Notes: generated from the letters alone by a model not told the origin. 64,000 nt of DNA from Nepenthes gracilis (GCA_033239525.1 BSYO01000030.1:12545030-12609029), one strand, 5' to 3'. Shown: positions 12,472-24,688, numbered from the stretch's first letter. A program made the numbers and translations.

Positions 12472-12791
12472 TGTTAGATTAAAATCGATCTTTCATATTA
12501 AAAAAACCAATAACATGAAGATCAAATATAGAAATAAAATTAATGATCGAAAATTAATCTCTTGCCATTAAAATCAATTACAATAACTCAAATTTCTGTA
12601 AAATTTTTATTTGTTTGATTTTTTTCAAATCCTAATGCCTCTCTGAGATGGTAAACAATTAAAATATTAGACTTAAAATTCAAACCAAATACCACACATA
12701 TATAAATATTTTTTATCAAAACGTCTAGGGTAATTACCATACAACAGAAAGTGGATAAAATGTTACCCAAAAACACACAAAACATGGGTCA
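12472..12791 (-). repeat. Short LTR-like repeat R, copy B
   Basis: This is the duplicate of 4682-5000, with the same TGTTAGATT and CATGGGTCA ends and the same primer-site-like sequence on its left (12461-12469). Confidence 0.5.
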
Positions 12792-15045
12792 CTTAAAAAA
12801 TCAACAACACACTGCCAAGATTTTGTTCAGATGAAAATGCCCGCAAAACTTTTGGTTAGCAACAAAAACAAAAAGCAACATATACAATAAACATGAGACA
12901 GCATAAATAAGTGTCATCTGTAAATGAGTAGATGAAATACCTCATTTTTTAAGAGTATTCATTAAATATTCTTGAGAGCACTGTAAATCTATATGCATCT
13001 TACAGACGAGTGTGCATTGACAGTTCAACTTTCAATTAATGAGCACAGTAACCATTAAAGTAGACAGACTTTCAAGGATTCCTAAGCTCAGTTTAAACTG
13101 TATCATCACGGGTTTGCTGTACTTTTATATTACACTTTGACAAAATGGCGGGTTCATGGAGAACAAGGCTGTCAGATTTGCACGTGAACTTCTCGTGATA
13201 ACCACAGCCTTTGCCTTCGTTACACTCAAAAGGCACTACACTACACTTATATTATATGCTTTAACTCAAGTACTTGTTCCTTATATATGTTTGTACAGAG
13301 TAGCGTCCATCTTGTATATCTGTATTATACTATTATAATCTGTTGTGCTTCATAATATGTAATTAATAAGGGGTCACTCATCTCAAATGGCATTTGAGAA
13401 AATAATAAGTGGTCGAGTGATTTGGAATTCAAATCCCACGTGAAAACCTTGATGAATCGGTACGATTTAGTTGAGTTAATGACATATAGTTTACTTTCTT
13501 TATTTTTTTTTTGTATAAAAAATTAACACTTAAAATATAAATTGTGGATTTCATAGGTAGGAATGGTTGTTAATTTAAGATATGTCAATGTGTATATATT
13601 TAGCTTGATATAGATCATATGATTGCTTAATTATTAATGTCAACTCATGGTATTTAAAATATAGTGAAGTTCAGTTGTGAAACATTTGTCATTGGTCGAT
13701 AGTATTTTTATTATAAACAATGAAATATGTATTATTTTTTAACAAGTTAGTTAAACTGTTCAAATAATCAAAATGATGAATGAGATGGTAAAATATGATA
13801 AATCATCTAGGTTATAACAGAGCATAAAAATTGTTTAGGCATATTAAGGGTGAGTCTAAAGATATAAGGATATTTCTACCTAAGAAATCTCCTTATTTTT
13901 AGGTTTCTTTTTGATAAATAATTATAAGAGATCATATTAAGTCTAAGAGATGACCAGTGAAAATAGAACTGATATTATAGGAAATCAATATTAAAAGCCA
14001 TGAACTTAACTCCAAGCAAACTGTACATTATAAAATAACAGAAATTGAATTGATGGAACAGCTTAAATAATTTGTAAAAATTCAAAAGACAAAAGTTAAA
14101 AAAGTTAAAAAAGGATCAAAGCCTCATTGAAGTTTTATAATAGTAGAAGGTTTTTATATAGTGTTGTAAGTTCTATATTAGTAGTAGTATTGAAGTTTTA
14201 TATTAATATTAAAATTATGATTAGTATTGTAATATTAGTTCAATATTAGTATTGAAGTTCTATATTAGTATTAGAACTTAAAAGGACCAAAAGTGTATTT
14301 GTTATGTAATTTTCAGACTTGATTTTTCACAATTTAAATTATGTTAATTTGATCTCAAAAGCCTAGATTGTGGTGCTACATAAAACTTTATTAATAATTT
14401 TACAATATTTATATAAATATGCATATTAAGATATTATCAAATTCTCTCCAATTTGATCCCCAACTTCTCACATCTACTCAACTACACAATATAATATCCA
14501 AAATTCAAGCCATAACAAGCCTTATAAATTTAACAATATATAAGACCAACGAAATAACTGTCCCATTACCATACTTTGTCAAATGATACATGAAAGACAA
14601 ATTACAATACTAAAATTGTTTCCAACAGTATCATCAAATTACACAAACATCTTTTTTGACTAAAACTTTCCAACAGCAAACACCCACTAGTATAAAAATT
14701 ATAAAAAGTCTAAACTTGCTGATCAGAAAGATTAGCAATGCAATGTGAGATAACAGTTTAGAAAGTAAATATGAGATATAAAAATAAATATAAACCATTA
14801 AAATATGTAAAATAAATAATGAATTAAAAGTTAGTGATAAATTTTATCAATTAGAGTGAATACATAAAAGTCAATTTACATATTTTACATTATAAATATG
14901 GGTCATACTCAACCATTCAAAATTATTAGACAAGTTGTTTATATATCATTCATATTGTTGTGACCTAGACCCACCAACCCTCGACTAAACTAGATCCATG
15001 TTAAGTCTAAAATTCCAAAAATCTTATGCTCTAAAACCACTAAGT

Positions 15046-18000
15046 TGTGACGGTTTTGAACCAGCCCAACCGTCACTCGGTCACTCATGGTAAAAAAAAA
15101 CATTGACGTCATAAAAATATAATGACCACCATAACATAAAAAATAAATAACATGATTACTAAAGTCAACAATCTATATATATCACACCACATGTAAAACA
15201 TATCCCCAAAACAATATCAAAACTATAATATATTTGAACATATCTTAACTAAAATATCCAACTAGACTCTCCAACTATGCCAACTTTTCAGCTCTCTCTA
15301 GCTATAAGGACTAGGTTATCATCATCTCCTATGCTACATTAAAAGAAAATAAATAGAAAAAGTGAATCAAATATCTAATAAGTAATTTCTAACTAAAATC
15401 TACCATCAAAAAATTTAAATAACCTAGAAAACTCATTTGTCAACCAATATTTAATGGACAAATGACAAGATATAATATACATGTCAATTACAACTTTCAA
15501 ATATCAACTTTATAACAATAATCAATGACATTACCAAACAATGTCAAAAAATGATGTTAATAAATGACATTTATAGTATCAACTCAACAAATGATTTCAA
15601 CATTCCCAAGAATAGCCATTAGATTCCAGTGAATCCTAACGTCATATTAAGGTCCCCTTTGGACTTTTAGAAAATCGAACTCGACATGAGATCTAACAAC
15701 ACTAGAAAAAGCAATCTCCGTGAACGTTATTCTGTCATTGTAAATAAAAAACCAATGTATTTATATTTTTGTCGGTTAGATAAATACCATGGGATTTTTG
15801 ACATCTACGATATGTAACTACCCCAACTGCTCCTTTTAGACAGCTGCACTGGTAGTATAACTATATTACTTCCAACACCCTTCACCATAATATCTCAAAT
15901 ACCATACTCTACAATTATTACAAGTCTATAAGCACTTCACATTAAAATCTGTCAACCCCAACCATAGAAATGGATTCAATTTGAAAAAGTGTAGTTTCAC
16001 ATACTTTATTTGTCAAATACCTTTGAAGTTTAGTATACTCTCATTTACTTGTTTATATAATATCAATAAAGTGTACTTATACTAATCAAAAGAAAACTCT
16101 AATGAATCAATAAATAAGGAATAATGAAATCGACAGAGGCACCTAAATATTTTAGGTGATTACCCCTCACTAAGGTTCCCTAAAGTCCTCTAATCTCATC
16201 ATTACTCTAGAGTCATATTCTTTGGTCTCAAAATAAATAGTTTATTGCTAGTTTTCAAAATTGCACCTCCCTAAAGTCCTCTAACCTCTAGCACTAGAAT
16301 GAAATTAAAACTACACTCCAACCCCAAGCATTAGTCTCCGTGAAATGGCACTAAATCTCATAGAAGTTGTTGTTATACCACCATGGTCTTATAACAATCT
16401 AAAATATTGCCACTCATCACTAAACCATATCAAAATCCTACAAATCTAGGAATCTCCAGAGTAAATACCTGGCACTCAAATATCACATCAAATCATACTC
16501 AAATGTTATGCCCAAGAGAATTTAAGTATGATAATGTGCGTACATATGCGTACAATATACATATAGTCTATATAGTCATTTAAAAAACCTACGGCATATG
16601 TCATCTTAAATTATTCACCCAATATAATAGTGAACTATTTTCTAAGCCTACTAGGCCCATTTATAGATTATTTATCCAATTAAATATTTTTTTAATTTAA
16701 TTGCCTCGATAATAATTAAACAATTATCACAAATTATTATGTACAAAATAACCCAAAAAATCAAAGTATTTTGAATGTTGTATTTATAGATGGGACTTTA
16801 CCCACTATTATCTTATGGGTGAGTTTTTATATTATCTTATCATGTTCTTAATATTTTTTGACATGTTATAATATATTTTTATCAATTCCTTATAATAGTT
16901 CATTTAAAATAAATATAAAAGAATCTATACAAAATAACACATATAACTTTTAGAAATAGAAGGTAAATAGCTTAACTTAATTTTATAGTAGAGATTTCTT
17001 CAAAATTCTTATAAATAAAGATATGTAAGAAAATTGTATGAATTACCCCTGAATATTCATATCTGATTAGGGCTAGTAGATGAGCAAGGTGGTCCATGTT
17101 GATTCACGTGGAATTTCATATGCCCCATGCTGTTTAAGTTAGGACATATGGAATCCTATGTAAATCAGAAAAGCTCACAAAAAAATAAAAATATAAATTT
17201 TTTTCATATTCTTATTAATATTACTACTAAAAAGTGAAAGTAACTTTTATCTTATAGTCAAACTAAAAGATTAGGGATCTTGAGTAATTGGCCAAGTCAC
17301 CAAAGTTGCTAAAGTAATAATGAATCTCATCTGTAGAAGTACTATCTATTCCTAATCTCTAGTGAAAAGCAAAAAAAATTGATCAATTCATTCGTTATAT
17401 CCTTCATGACTAATTTATGAATAAATAATTTATAAAGCAGTTGGATTATCATAGGAAATATTATAAAGGATCCCCGTATTTGGAATTATTAAAGTATGGT
17501 CGAGGCACATATTGGTTTTTTTGCTTATTACAAAAACGGTTCTTTTTTTATATACACTTTCCATTTGTAATATTCTTCATTTTACTTCTCCATTCCTAGA
17601 TCTCCTGTAATTGGATCCTCAAGAATTATAAGAACCCTTAGTTAGAATTAAATTCCAACTTAGCATCTAATTTCTCATCCTCAAATCAGTGCTTCCCAGG
17701 ATTTTTATCCTTCTTTTAGATTTATTAAAATTCTTATTAATTAAAACTGTCAGCCATCTTGGTAGGAATTTGATATATTTATTTTTCCCTCAAATTCCAC
17801 AAACAAATTAGGGAAAGGGCCTATTAAATTCTTATTCAGTAGAATGTTTTTGCACAAGTTGCAAGATTTCCAAATAATTATCATGACTATGAACAAAGGA
17901 TTTCAATATCCGAGAAATCTATGAATCATTGGTCATGCATATAAGCTAAACTTCATGAGAGATATAAAATGAACACATGCATGGATTAAAATGGTATGAA

Positions 18001-18604
18001 TATCAAATTTTAGGCAAATATAAAGAAAATATTGCAAAATTTTAACAAAATGATAAAAAATTATACTTGAAATTCACTTAATTTTTATCAATCCTTCAAT
18101 GTTTGACTCTAAAATCTCTTTCCTTTTTTCTCTTTTCTTATCTTCTCCTTCTCTCTTCCATCAATAATCTTAAAAAAAAATGGCTAAAAAGTTGCTGAAT
18201 TCTATTTTATATACAAGAGTGGTGCAAATGCACCAAACTTTCACCTATCAGGTGTGAAAGTTAATTTTGTTGGCTCACATGTACCCTTCAAGTACAAAGT
18301 TACTAAAACAAATACTCACCAGTGCCCATCCCGCATGCAAGTGGTGCGAAAATATTGTCTCAAATAATCTTATTTGTCTATTAGGTGCCAACACTACTAA
18401 AAGGCATACAGGTACTTCCTTTCTTACGCTCCTCAAGCAACACTTACACTACTATTGGCGCATGAACACAGCTGATGCGTCTATTAGGGGCTAAACTCAT
18501 TAGTCTAAAACTTAGAACCTCTCAAACCCCGACATTTTTCCTAATAACTTGCTCAATTATTTTAATTTAAATATTATATTTCATTATAATATTTAGATCT
18601 CACA
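15046..18604 (-). mobile_element. Gypsy-type LTR, about 3.56 kb, in copy B
   Basis: This is the duplicate of 7255-10806. The left end is TGTGACGG and the right end TAGATCTCACA. The primer site TGGTTTTAGAGC (minus strand) is at 15028-15039. Here the terminal TGTGACG, typical of this LTR family, is intact, whereas copy A reads TGTGGCA. Confidence 0.65.
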
Positions 18605-19334
18605 CTATTATTTTAATGAATAGAAGTTTTCTCATTAATTATACAAACTAAGTTTGACAGTGCAGCTTGACGTGGTGATCAAAAGTTGTTGCAAAATACA
18701 GGACTTAAAGTTTCTTGATAACTGGTTACAACCTGTATTTTTAAGTAATTAAACTCATCTATGTAATGAAAATGTTATAAACTAGAAAAGATAGATCAAT
18801 TAGCTGACCTCTTTGCAAGAGAAAAAAAAAATGAGCAAAGAAGCCACTGTTTCCTAGCTCAATAGACCCTGGCGCGAAAAAGTAAGAGACTAGAGTTTGA
18901 ATTAATTGCTTAGTTTTCTATCCCCTTTAGCTAAAAATGCCTAGCAATTAATGTACATGCTTGAAGTTTTTCTAAACTCTTCTTCCCATCTTATATAATG
19001 ATATTCTCGTTCCTCTTCCCACCTTTCCCGTCATTCTCCTAAATCTTCTGCAATTTTGTATTACTCGATCTGCACTTGTGACCTGTGTTAATTGATTGTA
19101 GAATGCTTCATTATAATATGATGGTCTTGGATGCTGCGTCCAAAATTAATATTTATGTGAAGTATGGATAAGTCTCGATGTCTAATCTTGTTCAAAATGT
19201 ATAATGTGGAAGCATTATGTCTGTTTGTCCTACTTGCCAAGAAACAAGATAGATTACATAATTAATATACACCTTGAATTATAACTAAGCTTATGTGAAA
19301 CCCGTTGGGAAGAAGCTGATAAAATCGTTGATGG

Positions 19335-19339
19335 CAAAC
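19335..19339. repeat. Left target-site duplication of Copia-1 (CAAAC)
   Basis: CAAAC abuts the 3' LTR here and recurs directly after the 5' LTR at 24684-24688. A 5-base duplication is normal for Copia insertion. Confidence 0.85.
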
Positions 19340-19676
19340 TGTAAGAAACTGAAAGAAGAGTGAAGAATAGGAAGAGAGGAGGTAGAAGACGATGAAGATG
19401 GGTGAGAATTAATTGCACAGATGGGAAAACGGGGAAGCCTTTGAAATGTCTTTATTGCTTCAGCTTTATGTTACATCACACACTGAGCACTACCCAAAGC
19501 AAAGCCTAAAATACAACATACACTATCCTAAAATTTAATATTATACTCAATATATAATATCCTAAAATACAATATTGCAAACAATATCAATATACAATAA
19601 CCCAAAAATACTACCCTAAAATACAATAATCCTAATATAATATGTACAAAATAAAAGGATTATGTGTTCTCTAATA
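19340..19676 (-). repeat. Copia-1 3' LTR
   Basis: The LTR is 337 bases long. On the minus strand it starts TATTAGAGAACAC and ends TTTCTTACA. It lacks about 21 bases (the GAGGACAAATATATAATAC region) that the 5' LTR and the copy-A LTR both keep, so this deletion happened after the tandem duplication. Confidence 0.9.
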
Positions 19677-19692
19677 CGCTCCTATGAGATGG
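19677..19692 (-). other. Polypurine-tract region of Copia-1
   Basis: The minus strand reads CCATCTCATAGGAGCG immediately before the 3' LTR. It is a short, weak purine tract in the expected place for plus-strand priming. Confidence 0.5.
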
Positions 19693-19938
19693 AACATATA
19701 TATTGATAATACTCATCTTTGACAAATGAGAATTTAGACGATGTGAGGGTAAAATCTTTGTAAATATATCTGCCAACTGATTATGAGTGGTGACATAATG
19801 TGTGCGAATACTCCCTTCTTGAATTTTGTCACGAATAAGATAACAGTCCAGTTCGATGTATTTAGTGCGTTCATGAAAAACGAGATTTGCTGCAATGTGA
19901 AGGGACCGCTTGATTGTCACAATATAAAGACGTTGCAT
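19677..19938 (-). pseudogene. Copia-1 RNase H C-terminal fragment
   Basis: The reading frame 19938-19660 runs into the LTR. It shows the RNase H tail typical of Copia polyproteins: A-A-N-x-V-F-H-E-R-T-K near residues 16-26, I-E-L-D-C at 28-32, R-D-K-I at 36-39, then T-x-x-Q-L-A-D-I-F-T-K at about 51-61. The upstream RNase H core (about 19939-20508) is broken by stops, although fragments are visible. The plus-strand frame 19783-20004 is its antisense shadow. Confidence 0.85.
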
Positions 19939-20508
19939 TATGATGGAAAACCTGCAAATAATTCAAAATATAACGTATTCAAGATAATTCATAACAAATT
20001 GTAGCCATTGGTCTATAGTCTGTCTCTGCGGAGGAGCGAGAGACCATTAACTATTTCTTACATTTTCATGAAATAAGAGAATTCCCAATAAAAACACAAT
20101 AACCAGTAATGAATCTGCGTGTGTCCGGACAGGAAGCCCAATCTATATCAGTAAAAGTTCTTAGCTAAATGTTAGATGTAGAAGAAAACAATATGTCTTG
20201 TCCAGGATTTAGTTTTAGATGTCACAAAATTTGATATGTGGTATTCATATGATTCGAGATAGGCTGACTTATAAATTGACTTAAAATTTATACTGTATAA
20301 GCTATGTCCGGTCTTGTGACGGTAAGATAAAAAAGGTAGCCAATGAGTCTTCTATACATACTCAGGTCTTCTAGGACTACTCCGGTTTGCTTACTTAGTC
20401 TCAAAATTTGGTCTATTAGTAGTTTGAGAGATTTAGTACCAATGGCGCCGAATTAGCCAAAATATCAATGGTGCATTTTCTTTGACAAATGTGTATACAT
20501 TTTGGTAA

Positions 20509-21069
20509 TCAGGCAACTTCTATGCCAAGAAAATATCGTAAAACACCCAGGTCTTTAATCTTGAAATCCTGATTTAGAAAGGATTTGATGGAAGCAATTG
20601 AATCCAAGCAATTACTGGTAACAATAATGTTATCAACATATACAAGAAGAACTGTAAACGATTTACCATCTTGTTTAGTAAACAAACTGTAATCCGCCTT
20701 GGATTGAACGAAGCCAAAAGCAACAAGAGAACTAGACAATTTTGAATATCATTGTCTAGAAACTTGTTTAAGGCCATATATGCTTTTTAATAACTTGCAT
20801 ACCTGATGAGATTTTCCTTTGGTATAACTGAGAGGTGGTCGCATATAAATTTTTTCATTTGAAGTTCCATTTAAAAAGGCGTTATTGATATTAAAATGAT
20901 ACCTGTACCATCCTTTTATGGCAGCTATAGCTAAGAGGCATTGCACAATTGTAAGTTTAGCAACTGGAGAAAAAGTTTTGTAGTAGTCCACCCCTTCCTG
21001 TTGCGTGTATCCTTTTACTACTAATCGACATTTGTACCTTTCAATACTCCCATCACTGTTGAGTTTCAA
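20509..21069 (-). pseudogene. Copia-1 reverse transcriptase, inactivated
   Basis: A single frame from 21069 to 20509 is interrupted by one in-frame TGA at 20751-20749, where the family has Trp (after R-Q). The first part (106 residues) carries the R-L-V-V-K-G and F-S-P-V-A-K segments. It also has the palm motif around residues 58-66, where the expected Asp reads Asn (F-N-I-N-N-A-F-L). The second part carries Y-V-D-N at its residues 34-37 (about 20640-20629) where the family has Y-V-D-D. Loss of two metal-binding Asp residues means the enzyme would be dead even with the stop ignored. Identification is firm; activity is excluded. Confidence 0.92.
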
Positions 21070-21917
21070 TTTGAAGACATATTGACATTCGATAACTTTC
21101 TTTCCTGGAGGTAAATTAGTAATAATCTAAGTTTTATTGGATTCTAAAACAATCAACTCATCTTTTATGGCTTTGGGCCAATTTGGATCACAAATAATTT
21201 GAACATAAGTTAGTGATTCAGCTTGAGAAAAGATGGAGGATGAAAAGGAACTATAAGCAGGGGATAATTTTTGATATGATATGTAATTTTCGAGGAGATA
21301 AGGTTTACCTGGAGCAATTTGTGCTGTTGATTGGGTAGGTGTAGCTTAAGATGCTTGATGACAATGAAAATCTTTCAAATATTAAGGAGCTTTCATAACT
21401 CTAGTGGTTTTGCGGACAGGAGTGTTATCTTTCCCTAGAAAGTAAATATTTGTGATAGGATTAGTAGGCATACTGGGTTGTGGGTTGCTACTCAAAGGTT
21501 CTTGATTATTTTCCAATTGGCCATGGACTAAGCGTGAATCGAATTGCTCTTCACTGTTGTAAAGTTCAGCGGTTGGTTAATCTCCATCTATTATAGGAAT
21601 AGTGAACGGATTCACAACTAAGTCAGGGATAAAAGATGATTATTGATTCAAAAAAGAAGATCATTATTTGTCATTGTAGGAGGCATTGTATCAGGTTGAA
21701 TATTAGGAGCAGTTTCAATATCTTTTTCTGGAAGGAAAAAACATTCTCATGAAAAATGACATCCCCTGGAATAAAATGTGGTATTGCTATGCAAATCAAA
21801 TAATTTGTAATCTTTAACATGAAAAGAATAGTCTAAAAATATACAAGTTCTACTTTTGAAATCAAATTTCTTCCGCCTATGAGAAATGATGAAAGCAAAA
21901 TATAAACTACCAAATAT
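21070..21917 (-). pseudogene. Copia-1 integrase-RT linker, decayed
   Basis: This part lies between the integrase core and RT and has several stops and frameshifts. Plant Copia elements carry the variable integrase C-terminus and a linker here. I see no intact motif beyond composition and position. Confidence 0.6.
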
Positions 21918-22532
21918 TCAAAAATTGTTATAACTTAGTTTAACTCCAAATAGAATTTCATATGAAGTCTTATTGTCCAGCATTGAAGTGAAAATTCTAT
22001 TTATAATATAGGCAGTAGTAAGAATATAATCAATCCAGAACTTTAAGGAAAGTCCCGATTGAAATCTAATTGATCTAGCTACATTTAATAAACATTGGTG
22101 TTTACGTTCAACATCATTTTGTTGTGGTATTTTCACGCAACTGCGTTGATGGATAATACATCTTTTACTGTAGAAATCTCCCAGACAAAATTCAGATCCA
22201 TTATCAGTACGAATAACTTTAATGTTGACATTGAATTGTGTCGCAACAAAATTATAAAAAGCTTCTAAGCATAATTTTGTGTCAAAATTTTGTTTCAGAA
22301 GATAAATCCAAGTACTTCTCGAAAAATCGTCAACGATAGTCAAGAAATATTTATATCCGTCATAAGATATTTCTGAGAAAGGTCCCCATAGGTCACAATG
22401 CACCACAGCAAACAAGATGTGTAACCTATGGGTGCTGGGAGTATGTGACCTATGGGTGCTGGGAGTAAAAGGAATGCGACATTGCTTAGCCATATGACAA
22501 ATAGAATAGGGATTATCATTACTAAAATACAA
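21918..22532 (-). pseudogene. Copia-1 integrase core
   Basis: This is a 204-residue open stretch. The catalytic triad is visible: D47 in H-C-D-L-W-G-P, D110 in R-T-D-N-G-S-E-F, and E142 in V-E-R-K-H. The spacing from D110 to E142 is 32 residues, shorter than the usual 35, because the Q-N-G-x-x-E-R-K-H stretch reads Q-N-D-V-E-R-K-H. Near residues 22-37 a 24-base tandem duplication (22424-22467) repeats an S-T-H-R segment. Just upstream, at about 22600, the His of the zinc-binding H-Y-R-L-G-H segment follows a TGA where Trp is usual. The domain call is firm; the protein is not functional. Confidence 0.92.
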
Positions 22533-22770
22533 TGTTCCTTTTACAAGAGGATCATGTATCAGTTTTATTCTAAAATGTGAAATGTGGCCTAATCTATAAT
22601 GTCAAAGGTCAACTGGCAATAAAACAAAATTAGCAGAGAGCTTCACAATGTAATTGAAAAATTTGGAGAGAAGGCCAGTCAAAGTGTTTGGATGAACTTT
22701 ATTATTCATCAGATAATATAAACCGTTTTTCTTTTCACCATATCCTAATCGTTGTCCAGAAGACAAGGTC

Positions 22771-23040
22771 CTAAATCAGGTAAATGTCAGAAAAGAAAAA
22801 CATGTAGCAGCCGAGAGCATCAGTAAGGTACTTCATAAAAATCAAATTAAATGTGAAAGAGGGAGCACATAAAATATTTTGCAGTGTTATCTTGTTGGTC
22901 AATTTAACAACTCCGATATGAAAAATAGGAGCTTTATTTCCATCAGAAAGTTTAACAGAACTAGAGATAGATATCTTCTTATGAAGATATAAGGATGGGT
23001 CGCAGATCATATGATCTGAAGCCCCGGTGTCAAGTATCTA
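22771..23040 (-). pseudogene. Copia-1 aspartic protease
   Basis: The active-site motif D-T-G-A is intact at 23031-23020, followed by S-D-H-M. The Trp normally found three residues before it is a TAG stop (23040-23038). Downstream, an open stretch (23010-22771, 79 residues) contains the N-I-L-C-A-P-S-F and F-N-L segments usual after Copia protease flaps. The protease lies between the zinc knuckles and the integrase, as expected. Confidence 0.88.
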
Positions 23041-23181
23041 GATATCCTTTCCATTATAAGCAGAAGTAACAGAGCAGAAATTAGTACCAGTTATGTTAGC
23101 TGCTTTTGATTGATCACTAATGGGATCAAATAGAGACGAAATTTGTTTGGTCGTTTGTGAAGGCGTAGCAGGGTCTTTGGA

Positions 23182-24276
23182 TTAAATCAGATTCATGAGT
23201 TGCTGGAACTGTATTTTGGTCAATACAACTTTGTCATCCTCATTAGCCTCGTGGTCAGAAATGGTGGTGAAACTCGAATGGTTGGACAAAAAAACTGTAG
23301 TCCTAGACTTACCATACAGCTTGTGATTGGAAGGAAAACCGTAAAGCTGATAACACTTATCAATAACATGTCCGGGTTTATTACAATGAGTACATATAGG
23401 CATCTCAGCGTTCCCAACCTTAAAACATTGCTGTAAAGTGTGTCCTGAGATACGACAATGAACACAAAGGGGCCGATCTTTCTTTGGCATATGATTGTTT
23501 TTCATAAGTTTTTAGTGTTACTAATAACCCTGTAAAGCCATCGTTTCTGAAGAGTGGGCAGTGGATAACATTTGATGTTGTCTTTCTTGTTGTTGAATAA
23601 TAGAGAAGACTTTGTTGACAGATGGAAGGGGATCCATCAATATAATTTGATCTCGAACATTAGTATAAGAATCATTTAAACCCATTAAAAATTATATAAC
23701 ACAATCCCTCTGGTAGCACTCGATGAGCACTTTTAATTTGCCACGGTCACAATCTGGGAGAATGTCATATATGAGGAGTTCATCCTAAATCGTTTTGAGT
23801 TTACTATAATATAAACTTACTGAATCTTGTTCTTGCAAGAGACCTGCTAGGGATTTTTTTAGTTGGAAAATACGTGGCCCATTTTACTGAGTGAAACGGT
23901 CATGCAATTCCTTCCAGATTTTGAAAACATCATCAACAAAAACAACACTAGATTTGATGGATAGGCTGATGGAGTTCTGTATCTAGGATGCCACTATATC
24001 ATTACATCATCCCCAAGCTTTCAAAAGGGGATCACTGGAGTCGATGAGTTTAGGAACAGAACCATCAATGAATTGGAGTTCGTTTTTAACCCTCAAAGCT
24101 AAACGCATGGTCCTGGACCAAATAGAATAGTTGTTTACCGTGAGCAAATCGGCGACCAAGGTAACGGCCGAACTATCACCGGCCTCCAGTCGGAAAAGAT
24201 TTGTAGGATTGGACAGGTTTCAAAAGCGCAAGAGATTTTGGGTGGAATCGAAAGTTGAGTTGTCTGTGTTTGACAT
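23182..24276 (-). pseudogene. Copia-1 gag with two zinc knuckles
   Basis: The likely start is the ATG at 24276, about 34 bases past the primer site. The frame is recognisable as a plant Copia gag: an N-I-Y/S-x-W-S-type segment near 24130, an S-W-I-Q-N-S-I segment near 23980, and an L-x-Q-G-L-x-x-L-Y-type decoding segment near 23820. It has at least five stops or shifts. The last 107 codons (23505-23182) are open and carry two CCHC knuckles of the form C-X2-C-X4-H-X4-C at residues 14-27 and 38-51. These bind the RNA genome in working elements. Confidence 0.88.
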
Positions 24277-24309
24277 ATTATCTGAAATATTTCGGTGTGG
24301 CTCCATAAT

Positions 24310-24320
24310 CTCCGATACCA
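24310..24320 (-). other. Copia-1 primer-binding site
   Basis: The minus strand reads TGGTATCGGAG directly after the 5' LTR. It differs by one base from the usual tRNA-iMet site TGGTATCAGAG. Confidence 0.85.
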
Positions 24321-24683
24321 TGTGAGAAACTGAAAGCAAAGTGAAGAATAGGAAGGAAGGAGGAAGAGGACAATGGTAACGGGTGAGAATTAATTACACG
24401 GATGGGAAAACGACGAAGCCTTTGAAATGTCTTTATTGCTTCAGCTTTATGTTACATCACACATCGAGCACTACCCGAGGGAGGACAAATATATAATACA
24501 AAGCAAATCCTAAAATACAATATACACTATCCTAAAATTCAATAGTGTACACAATATATAATATCCTAAAATACAATATTACAGACAATATCAATATATA
24601 ATATCCCAAAAATATAACTACCCTAAAATACAATAATCCTAATACAATACGTACAAAATAAAAGGATTATATGTTCTCTAATA
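24321..24683 (-). repeat. Copia-1 5' LTR
   Basis: The LTR is 363 bases long. On the minus strand it starts TATTAGAGAACATA and ends GTTTCTCACA. It is followed on the right by CAAAC (24684-24688), the second copy of the target duplication. Confidence 0.9.
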
Positions 24684-24688
24684 CAAAC

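Larger units (their letters stand above)
11958..19748. repeat. Large tandem duplication, copy B
   Basis: This is the second direct copy of the 7.79 kb unit. Unlike copy A, its right end continues without a break into the rest of Copia-1. Corresponding positions lie about 7790 bases apart. It contains the R repeat, the 3.55 kb Gypsy-type LTR and the Copia-1 3' LTR. Coding constraint is absent, and small indels differ between copies (for example near 5512/13304). Confidence 0.95.
19340..24683 (-). mobile_element. Copia-1, a complete but dead Ty1/Copia element
   Basis: This is a 5.34 kb minus-strand element with LTRs at both ends (24321-24683 and 19340-19676), a primer site, gag, protease, integrase, RT and RNase H in Copia order, and a CAAAC target duplication. 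The LTRs differ at roughly a tenth of positions by eye, so the insertion is old. Several Trp codons have become stops and two RT catalytic Asp positions read Asn, so it cannot make active enzymes. Its 3' LTR was copied by the 7.79 kb tandem duplication. Confidence 0.93.

Noticed and set aside
4168..19748. Reading the 7.79 kb repeats as two LTRs of one giant element
   Set aside because: The units are directly adjacent with no internal region, their ends are not TG/CA, and one end cuts through Copia-1, so a tandem duplication explains them better.
19783..20004. 73-codon plus-strand frame
   Set aside because: It is antisense to the Copia-1 RNase H fragment, which has clear family motifs.
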